11,695 nt of DNA from an uncultured Polymorphobacter sp. GTDB taxonomy: Bacteria > Pseudomonadota > Alphaproteobacteria > Sphingomonadales > Sphingomonadaceae. Shown here one piece after another: positions 5,882-11,695 of the stretch. The stretch's first letter is position 1, and each line of letters opens with the position of its first letter. Both the position numbers and the translations under genes were made by a program. Under the pieces are notes generated by a model. The model had not been told where the DNA came from, did no database searches, and saw only the letters and a list, made by a program, of their open reading frames with translations. Location of the stretch: contig CALMPZ010000325.1 of NCBI GenBank assembly GCA_937871645.1, positions 1-11,695 of the forward strand, written 5' to 3'.

Positions 5882-8119
5882 ATGACATCGACCAGACTCC
5901 CGCTTTCGCTGCGCGCGAGCGCACGTGCCATTCCGATTGCAGCGGCGCTGTTCGCGCCATACGGCGCGGTTGCGGCCGATGACGCCTATGACGATGCCGC
6001 CTACCCGATCATCGTGTCGGCAGAACGCGGCGGCGACAATCCGTTCGCCGACGCAAATGCGCCGTACAAGATCGATCGCCTCGCCTCGGACAAGTTCACC
6101 GCGCCGCTGCTCGATATTCCGCGCAGTATCACCGTCATCCCCCAGGCCGTCATCCAGGACCTCGGCGCCACGACGTTCCGCGAAATCGTCCGTACCCAGC
6201 CCGGCATCACGCTCGGCACCGGCGAAGGCGGCAATGCGTTCGGCGACCGCATCTTCATCCGCGGCTTCGATGCCCGCAACGACGTCTATGTCGACGGGCT
6301 GCGCGACCCCGGCGTCACCAGCCGCGAAGTCTTCGCCGTCCAGCAGATCGAAATCGTCAAGGGTCCGGCGTCGAGCTACGGCGGCCGCGGCACCACCGGC
6401 GGCACCGTCAGCTTCGTCACCAAGGCGCCGCAAAAGGCCGGCTTCGAAGTCTTCGAGGCGACGCTGGGCACCGACAACACCAAGCGCATCACTGCCGACA
6501 TCAACCAGCCGCTCGGGCAAACCGTGCAGGTGCGATTGAACGGCGTCTTCCATGACGCCGATGTCGCCGGTCGCGACGAGGTCTGGACGCAGCGCTGGGG
6601 TGTGGCGGCCGCCATCGCCTGGCAACCCACCGACGAAATCGACTTCGGTGCCGACTATTACCATTTGCAAACCAGCGGCTTGCCCGATTGGGGGGTGCCG
6701 TTCGACAGCCGCACGCAGCAGCCGTTCGATGTGCCACGCGGCAATTTCTACGGCGTCACGGCGCGCGATTTCGCCTCGACCAATGTCGACATCGCGACAC
6801 TGAAGTTCGAAGCCCGCGCCGGCGATTTCTTCACCGTCGACAGCAAGCTGCGCTACGGCTCGAACCTCAATTCATACATTGCATCCGCCCCCGAACGCCC
6901 GGTGACGCCCAACCCCGATCCGGCGCAATGGTTCATCAGCGCCAACCCGAAGAACCGCAACGCCAACGCGCAAACCTATGCCAACGCCACCGATTTCCGC
7001 TTCAACTTCGCCACCGGCAGCGTCGCCCACGCGCTCGTCACCGGCTGGGAACTGACACGCGAGACGGTCACCAATTCGCCGTTCGCGTTCGCCAGCTCCG
7101 AAACCGTCGGCGCACCGATCGTGCCGACAACGCCGGTCTTCCAGAACCTGTGGACCCCAAACCCCGGCCAGCCATGGCTGCTGGCGCGCACCTTGTCGGG
7201 GGTCAGCGCCAACACCAAAGTCGTGTCGAAGGCGGTCTACATCGTCGACACCATCGATCTGTCACCCAGGTGGCAGTTGAGCGGCGGGCTGCGCTACGAT
7301 GACTATCAACTGCGCTTCCACCAGCGCAATCTCAACGGCAGCATTGTCGATCTCGGCAATGACAGCAGCTTCCTCAACTGGAACGCCGGGCTGGTGTTCA
7401 AGCCGGTGCCGGCGGGCACGCTGTATCTGTCGGCGAGCACCTCGTCGAACCCCAGCGGCGAGCAGACCGACGGCAGCGGCGTCGGCTACGGTGGCATCGG
7501 TACCGCCACCGCCAACCTTGACCCGGAAGAAAACGAAAGCTTCGAAGCCGGGGTCAAATGGCAGGTCGCCGACAACAACCTGCTGCTGACGGCGGCGCTG
7601 TTCCGCACCAACAAAACCAACGCCCGCGTCAATGACCCGGTCACCGCGACGATGCAGGTCCTCGCCGGCAAGCAGCGCGTGCAAGGCATCGACATCGGGC
7701 TGTCGGGCAACGTCACGCCGCGCTGGCAGGTCTATGGCGGCTATGTCTATCTCGATGCCAAGATCCTGGAATCGACCAACCCCGCCGAAGTCGGCGCGCA
7801 CTTCCCCAACATTCCCGCGCACAGCGCCTCGGTGCTGAGCACCTATCAGCTGACCGACGCGTTCACTTTCGGTGGCCAGGTCGGCTACACCGGCACACGC
7901 TACGGCGGCACCAACATTGCCGGCACCGCGCATCTGCCGGCCTATTGGCGCTTCGATGCGACGGCGCGCTACCGCTTCAGCCCCAAGGTCGAGGTCCAGG
8001 CCAATTTGCTCAACCTCACCGACGAGCTCTATTATGATGCGATCTACCGCAGCGCCACGCCGTTCGCCTATGTCGCGCCGGGGCGGTCAATGCTGGTGAC
8101 GCTGCGCGTCAACCTTTAG
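5882..8119 (+). CDS. TonB-dependent catecholate siderophore receptor, Fiu/PiuA type
   Basis: An outer-membrane beta-barrel receptor that imports ferric siderophores using energy from TonB-ExbB-ExbD. From the ATG it has 745 residues, about the size of E. coli Fiu. Residues 1-32 are a signal peptide (twin basic region, hydrophobic [14 protein letters not shown] before D-D). A TonB-box-like P-I-I-V-S-A follows at 42-47. The plug domain shows [10 protein letters not shown], then [29 protein letters not shown] and [14 protein letters not shown], the classic order for siderophore receptors. The barrel ends with [13 protein letters not shown]. The gene for a PiuC-type hydroxylase starts 17 bases downstream, the arrangement of piuA-piuC and fiu-ybiX; that context is the main reason for the Fiu/PiuA label. 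It is probably Fur-repressed. The exact ligand is not readable. Confidence 0.88.
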   Translation: MTSTRLPLSLRASARAIPIAAALFAPYGAVAADDAYDDAAYPIIVSAERGGDNPFADANAPYKIDRLASDKFTAPLLDIPRSITVIPQAVIQDLGATTFREIVRTQPGITLGTGEGGNAFGDRIFIRGFDARNDVYVDGLRDPGVTSREVFAVQQIEIVKGPASSYGGRGTTGGTVSFVTKAPQKAGFEVFEATLGTDNTKRITADINQPLGQTVQVRLNGVFHDADVAGRDEVWTQRWGVAAAIAWQPTDEIDFGADYYHLQTSGLPDWGVPFDSRTQQPFDVPRGNFYGVTARDFASTNVDIATLKFEARAGDFFTVDSKLRYGSNLNSYIASAPERPVTPNPDPAQWFISANPKNRNANAQTYANATDFRFNFATGSVAHALVTGWELTRETVTNSPFAFASSETVGAPIVPTTPVFQNLWTPNPGQPWLLARTLSGVSANTKVVSKAVYIVDTIDLSPRWQLSGGLRYDDYQLRFHQRNLNGSIVDLGNDSSFLNWNAGLVFKPVPAGTLYLSASTSSNPSGEQTDGSGVGYGGIGTATANLDPEENESFEAGVKWQVADNNLLLTAALFRTNKTNARVNDPVTATMQVLAGKQRVQGIDIGLSGNVTPRWQVYGGYVYLDAKILESTNPAEVGAHFPNIPAHSASVLSTYQLTDAFTFGGQVGYTGTRYGGTNIAGTAHLPAYWRFDATARYRFSPKVEVQANLLNLTDELYYDAIYRSATPFAYVAPGRSMLVTLRVNL

Positions 8120-8136
8120 CCACGAAGGACCGCGCC

Positions 8137-8820
8137 ATGCTGCTCGCCATCCCCAATGTGCTGTCGCCTGCTCAAGTTGCAGCCTGCGTCGCCGATCTCG
8201 AAGCCGCCGAATGGGCCGACGGCCGCATCACCGCGGGCGCACAGTCGCGCACCGTGAAGCACAATGAACAGCTGCCTGCATCGTCGCCGGTGGCGCAGGC
8301 CTGGGGCGACCGCATCCTCGATGCTCTCGGCGCCGCGCCGCTGTTCGTCGCTGCTGCGCTGCCGCACCGCACCTTCCCGCCGCTGTTCAACCGCTACGGT
8401 CCGGGCCAGTCGTTCGGCACGCACATCGACAACGCCATCCGACCCGTCCCCGGCACCTCGATCAAGCTGCGCACCGACCTGTCGGCAACGCTGTTCCTGT
8501 CCGACCCCGATAGCTACGACGGCGGCGAGCTGCTGATCGAAGATGCCTTCGGCGTGCAGGCGGTCAAGCTCAACGCCGGCGACATGATCCTGTATCCGGC
8601 ATCGAGCCTGCACCGTGTCACCGCGGTAACGCGCGGCGTGCGGCTGGCGAGCTTTTTCTGGGTCCAGTCGCTGGTGCGCGACGACAGCGCCCGCGCCATG
8701 CTGTTCGACCTTGACCAGACCATCCAGCAGCTCGGCAGCGCGCAGGGAATCGATGACGCACATGTCGTGCGGCTGACCGGCATCTACCACAACTTGGTGC
8801 GGCGCTGGGCTGAAAGCTGA
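8137..8820 (+). CDS. piuC: Fe(II)/2-oxoglutarate-dependent hydroxylase, PiuC/YbiX (PKHD-type)
   Basis: This 227-residue cytoplasmic protein belongs to the PKHD-type hydroxylases, which use Fe(II), O2 and 2-oxoglutarate. The iron triad is complete: His96 and Asp98 in F-G-T-H-I-D-N-A, and His159 in S-S-L-H-R-V-T. Arg169 ([13 protein letters not shown]) is placed to bind 2-oxoglutarate. The start [10 protein letters not shown] and the [11 protein letters not shown] stretch are typical of PiuC/YbiX. Length equals the family norm. AAGGA lies 7 bases before ATG, and the gene follows the receptor by 17 bases, so they are almost certainly co-transcribed. Family members sit beside siderophore receptors and affect iron uptake, but their hydroxylation substrate is not established to my knowledge. 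Confidence 0.9.
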   Translation: MLLAIPNVLSPAQVAACVADLEAAEWADGRITAGAQSRTVKHNEQLPASSPVAQAWGDRILDALGAAPLFVAAALPHRTFPPLFNRYGPGQSFGTHIDNAIRPVPGTSIKLRTDLSATLFLSDPDSYDGGELLIEDAFGVQAVKLNAGDMILYPASSLHRVTAVTRGVRLASFFWVQSLVRDDSARAMLFDLDQTIQQLGSAQGIDDAHVVRLTGIYHNLVRRWAES

Positions 8821-8839
8821 CTTGCCTATACCGTATTAT
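8810..8839 (+). promoter_or_regulatory. Possible internal promoter for the ABC transporter genes
   Basis: CTGAAA (8810-8815, four of six) and TATTAT (8834-8839, five of six) with an 18-base spacer straddle the end of the hydroxylase gene. The 62-base gap to the ABC ATPase start is strikingly AT-rich for this genome. The transporter genes may thus be expressed separately from the receptor operon. Read-through from upstream is not excluded, as no terminator is visible. Confidence 0.38.
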
Positions 8840-8882
8840 TTATGCAATACACCTGCCGGCAACAACAGGTGGCACGCAGTTC

Positions 8883-9524
8883 ATGGCGCTTCTTTCGCTC
8901 GACAATGTTTCGAAATCCTATGGCCGCAAAGCGGTTCTGAACGGCGTATCCCTGACTTTCCCTATGGGCCTGACGCTGCTCGTCGGGCCAAGCGGCGCGG
9001 GCAAATCGACGTTGCTGCGCCTGCTCGCCACCGCCGAACGCCCTGACCGTGGCACCATCGCCTGGGACGGCGCCGCGCTGCCCGCCGCACGTGCGACACT
9101 GCGCGCAACGCTCGGCTATGCCCCGCAAGCCGTCGACTTGCCCGATGACCTGACCGCCCGCGAATTCGCGCGCCACATGGCGAGCCTCAAGGGCCTCGAC
9201 CTCGGCACCGCCGACGCGCAATTCCTCGGACTCGCCGATGCCGTCGGGCTGCACGCCGACGTCAATGGCCGCATCGCCAGCTACTCGGGCGGCATGCGGC
9301 GGCGGCTGATCTTCGTGCAGGCGCTGCTCGGCCAACCGCAACTGCTGGCGCTCGATGAACCGACCGCCGAACTCGACGGCGAAACCGCGCGCAAACTCGG
9401 TGCGCTGATCATCGACCGCGCCCGCGAGGCGGTGGTCGTGATGACCACGCATTTGTCCGACGAACTGGCGCCGCATGCGGTGCAGGTGCTGCGCGTCGAT
9501 GTCGGCCAGGTGCTGCCGGCATGA
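8883..9524 (+). CDS. ABC transporter ATP-binding protein
   Basis: A 213-residue single nucleotide-binding domain, complete and with all motifs: Walker A G-P-S-G-A-G-K-S-T (35-43), Q-loop Gln82 (Y-A-P-Q), signature Y-S-G-G-M-R-R-R (134-141), Walker B L-L-A-L-D-E-P with catalytic Glu159, and switch His190 (T-T-H). The E-R-P-D-R-G-T-I strand and S-G-G-M-R-R-R signature are those of ABC-2-type exporters and related two-gene systems rather than binding-protein-dependent importers. It powers the permease encoded next, whose ATG overlaps this stop codon as ATGA, so the two are translationally coupled. AGGTGG stands 10 bases before the ATG, a longish spacing. Substrate unknown; the iron genes upstream suggest but do not show a metal or siderophore link. 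Confidence 0.92.
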   Translation: MALLSLDNVSKSYGRKAVLNGVSLTFPMGLTLLVGPSGAGKSTLLRLLATAERPDRGTIAWDGAALPAARATLRATLGYAPQAVDLPDDLTAREFARHMASLKGLDLGTADAQFLGLADAVGLHADVNGRIASYSGGMRRRLIFVQALLGQPQLLALDEPTAELDGETARKLGALIIDRAREAVVVMTTHLSDELAPHAVQVLRVDVGQVLPA

Positions 9525-10927
9525 GCGGTGTCGGCAGTGCTTTTGGGGCCGTCGCGCAGTCATCACTGGTCACCGCGCTCAAGCGCTATTCGCGCAGTTG
9601 GGGGCTGTGGCTGCTGCTGCTCGTCGGCCCGATCGGCGCGCGGTTTTTTGTCGGGCGCGATGACGGCTCGTCGGTCACCATCGCCGTCGGCAACCACCTG
9701 CCGGTGCTGACGTCGGCGATGCTCGGCGTGTCGCTGGGCATCGTCGTCTCGACGCTGCTGCTGCCGGTGGCGTTCCTCTACCTGCGCGCCAACACCACGC
9801 GATGCCAGCCGTGGCAAATCGAGGAGGTCAGCCCGGCATCGCGCGTCGCCATCACGCTCGGCCGCTTCGGCGCCGATATGCTGGTGCTGTTCGGCGTGCT
9901 CGCCGCGCTCAACCTCGGCGGCTGGCTGCTCGGCTGGCTGGTCATCACTGTCGAGCCGGTCAACTTCGCGCAGATCAGCTTCGCGCTGTGGCTCGTCGCC
10001 GCGCCCGCTGTCATGGGCCTCGCCGCCATCCGCCAGCTGTTCGACGCGCTGCCATGGACGCGCCGCGCACTCGGCGATTTTCTCTATCTGTGGGTCTGGC
10101 TCGCCTCGATCGCCGTCCACGCCGCCGCGCAGCACATGCCAGCCGGCTTTGCGTCGAATATGTACGACTTCGCCGGCTTCGTGCGGCCGCTGGTTTACGG
10201 CGCGCCCGCCGGCAGCGATGATTTTGCCATCGGCGGCGTCGATGCGCTGCCGGGCCGCGTATCGCTCGATGTCATGGCCGGGCTGCTATCGCCGGGCTAT
10301 ATCCCGTCGCGGCTGGCCTGGGCGGCGATTGCCGTCGCGCTTGCGGCGTTTGCCGGGCTGCTCTACCGCCCGCACCGCTCTGCCAAGCGCCGCTGGTATG
10401 CGACACTTGCCGACCGGCTGACCGCGCAACCCGTGCCGCCGCGCGCCAACCCCAACGCGCCGCCCGCCAGCGCTGCCCGTGTGCCGCTGCTCGAGCTGCT
10501 GCGCGCCGAGTTCACCCTCATCGGCGGCGGCCGGCTGCTGTTACTGCTCGGGCTGGGTGCCGCCATCGCCGGACTGGCCGCCGACTACCGCCACGTCGGC
10601 AGCGCCGCCGCCAATCTGTGGCTGATCTTCGCGCTCACCGCGCACGCCGGCCGCACCGAGCCCAAGGGCCTGCGTGCGCTGACCATGACCACCGCGCTTT
10701 CGCCAACCCTGCGCCGTGCCGCGTTCGTCGCGGCGGGAATGGTCTGGGCACTGGCGATGGCGCTACCCGGCGCACTGTGGAACGCCGACGCCGCACGACT
10801 GCCGCTGGCGCTCGCCACCGGCGGCGTCGTGGCGCTGGTCAGCATGGCACTGTCGGCGGTGTCGGGTAGCGGTTTCGCGGCACGCATGCTGCTGCTCGTC
10901 GTCTGGTACGGCTATCTGTCGACCTAG
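9521..10927 (+). CDS. Polytopic ABC transporter permease of unrecognised family
   Basis: A 468-residue membrane protein with roughly ten or eleven hydrophobic segments. The clearest are near residues 27-44, 64-88, 118-144, 148-172, 185-203 and 265-282; a second cluster follows a Pro/Ala/Arg-rich loop (about 295-320) and continues to the C-terminus. The cytoplasmic stretch T-R-C-Q-P-W-Q-I-E-E-V-S-P-A-S-R (93-108), just before a helix, resembles the coupling region of ABC-2-type permeases. The layout could be two six-helix halves fused in one chain, pairing with a homodimer of the upstream ATPase. No periplasmic binding protein or accessory gene is nearby, which favours export or a membrane-remodelling role. 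The start overlaps the ATPase stop by four bases. I do not recognise a named family. Confidence 0.75.
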   Translation: MSGVGSAFGAVAQSSLVTALKRYSRSWGLWLLLLVGPIGARFFVGRDDGSSVTIAVGNHLPVLTSAMLGVSLGIVVSTLLLPVAFLYLRANTTRCQPWQIEEVSPASRVAITLGRFGADMLVLFGVLAALNLGGWLLGWLVITVEPVNFAQISFALWLVAAPAVMGLAAIRQLFDALPWTRRALGDFLYLWVWLASIAVHAAAQHMPAGFASNMYDFAGFVRPLVYGAPAGSDDFAIGGVDALPGRVSLDVMAGLLSPGYIPSRLAWAAIAVALAAFAGLLYRPHRSAKRRWYATLADRLTAQPVPPRANPNAPPASAARVPLLELLRAEFTLIGGGRLLLLLGLGAAIAGLAADYRHVGSAAANLWLIFALTAHAGRTEPKGLRALTMTTALSPTLRRAAFVAAGMVWALAMALPGALWNADAARLPLALATGGVVALVSMALSAVSGSGFAARMLLLVVWYGYLST

Positions 10928-10967
10928 ACGACCTGCGTCCGCCATGCCAAAAATGCGGCGATTCGAC

Positions 10968-10971
10968 AGGA
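10968..10971 (+). promoter_or_regulatory. Ribosome binding site deciding the heme-barrel gene start
   Basis: AGGA with a 6-base spacer to ATG at 10978. The in-frame TTG at 10972 lies immediately next to this site and cannot be served by it, so the ATG is chosen. Confidence 0.75.
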
Positions 10972-10977
10972 TTGCGC

Positions 10978-11646
10978 ATGACCAAATTTCCAGACGACAT
11001 CTTCACCGAACCCGAGGATGTCGACCCCGACACGCTCGCCAACCTCGGCCCGCTACGGCCGCTCGCTGGCGTCTGGGAAGGCACTTTCGGCGTTGATCTC
11101 GCCCCAAAGGCCGACGGCCCCGAACGCCGCACCTTCATCGAACGCGCCGAATTCCAGCCCATCGATCCGCAAGCCAACGGCCCGCAACTCCTCTACGGCC
11201 TGCGCTACCACATCCACATCACCACGCTCGAAGAAGACATCACCTTCCACGACCAGATCGGTTATTGGTCATACGAACCCGCGACCGGCCTGATCCTGCA
11301 GTCGCTGACCATCCCGCGCGGCCAGTCGGTGCTCGCCAAAGGCACCGCCAAACCCGGCGACCGCAGCCTCAAGGTCAGCGCCGAACGCGGCAGCACCGAA
11401 AACGGCATTGTCTCGACCGCCTTCCTTGAGCACGCCTTCCGCACCGACGCCTACGCGCTGCAAATCACCTTCAACGATGACGACAGCTACAGCTATGTCA
11501 GCGACACGACGCTGATTGTCCGCGGCAATCAAGAACCCTTCCTGCACCGCGATACCAACACGCTGAAGCGTATCGCGCCGCCGAAGCCGAATCCGTTGTT
11601 CGAGATTGTTTCGAAGCGCGAAAGGGCCTCCGGCGGGCAGGCCTGA
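10978..11646 (+). CDS. Nitrobindin-like heme-binding beta-barrel protein (FABP-like)
   Basis: A 222-residue soluble protein without signal peptide. It fits the nitrobindin/THAP4-like heme-binding barrel family (formerly DUF1794): L-G-P-L-R-P-L-A-G-V-W-E-G at 23-35 matches the family start L-x-P-L-x-G-x-W-x-G. F-H-D-Q-I-G-Y-W (90-97) matches the central H-x-E-x-G-Y-W element, and P-A-T-G (101-104) follows. In characterised nitrobindins a His near the C-terminus is the heme ligand; His190 in F-L-H-R-D-T-N-T-L-K-R is the candidate here. Such proteins bind ferric heme and react with nitric oxide or peroxynitrite; the physiological role is unclear. This one is longer than minimal nitrobindins (about 160 residues) and has extra N- and C-terminal tails. 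It lies 50 bases after the permease gene on the same strand; co-transcription is possible but unproven. Confidence 0.72.
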   Translation: MTKFPDDIFTEPEDVDPDTLANLGPLRPLAGVWEGTFGVDLAPKADGPERRTFIERAEFQPIDPQANGPQLLYGLRYHIHITTLEEDITFHDQIGYWSYEPATGLILQSLTIPRGQSVLAKGTAKPGDRSLKVSAERGSTENGIVSTAFLEHAFRTDAYALQITFNDDDSYSYVSDTTLIVRGNQEPFLHRDTNTLKRIAPPKPNPLFEIVSKRERASGGQA

Positions 11647-11677
11647 GGCCTGCACCCATTTGATTTTATCCTCGTCA

Positions 11678-11695
11678 TCCCGGCGAAGGCCGGGA
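11678..11695. repeat. Interspersed palindromic repeat, cut by the window edge
   Basis: TCCCGGC (11678-11684) and GCCGGGA (11689-11695) form a perfect 7-bp stem with loop GAAG, preceded by CTCGTCA. The unit GTCATCCCGGCGAAGGCCGGGA is a very common intergenic repeat in sphingomonads and related alphaproteobacteria. It lies 31 bases past the heme-barrel stop codon and may also act as a transcription terminator or mRNA stabiliser. The element probably continues beyond the window. Confidence 0.7.

Overview
The window looks like chromosomal DNA of a GC-rich alphaproteobacterium, probably a sphingomonad (order Sphingomonadales). Reasons: uniformly high-GC coding sequence, an alphaproteobacterial-type GyrA, an excellent match to the alphaproteobacterial EcfG general-stress promoter, a Fur-like site ahead of a TonB receptor, and the interspersed palindrome GTCATCCCGGCGAAGG at the right edge. 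The order is a judgement from these features, not a search result. No mobile element, CRISPR array, tRNA or rRNA is visible.

Layout. Positions 1-20 (minus) hold the first codons of a gene leaving the window (MDIRLG..., possibly guaB, IMP dehydrogenase). Positions 196-1455 (minus) encode an exported TPR protein, followed by a hairpin terminator. Positions 1681-2019 (minus) encode a tiny lipoprotein that is almost half alanine and has a textbook intrinsic terminator. Divergent from it, 2139-2789 (plus) encodes a YhhN-family membrane protein (lysoplasmalogenase type). Its 3' end overlaps by 26 bp the end of the convergent gyrA (2764-5517, minus).

Between gyrA and a TonB receptor lies a 26-codon gene, 5692-5772 (plus), for a one-helix membrane peptide. 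It has a strong ribosome site and a perfect GGAAC-N16-CGTT EcfG-type promoter overlapped by a long inverted repeat. Next come two Fur-box-like sequences and an iron block on the plus strand: a Fiu/PiuA-like catecholate siderophore receptor (5882-8119), then a PiuC/YbiX-type Fe(II)/2-oxoglutarate hydroxylase (8137-8820) 17 bp downstream. An ABC ATPase (8883-9524) and a polytopic permease (9521-10927, ATGA overlap) follow, with their own possible promoter. A nitrobindin-like heme-binding beta-barrel protein (10978-11646) closes the block.

Working together: receptor and hydroxylase form the recognisable piuA-piuC pair for iron-siderophore uptake, probably repressed by Fur. The ABC pair and the heme-barrel protein are co-directional and may be transcribed with it, but their substrate or role cannot be read from sequence. 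The left half is housekeeping and envelope-related. The most novel-looking items are the EcfG-driven micro-gene and the unrecognised ABC permease.
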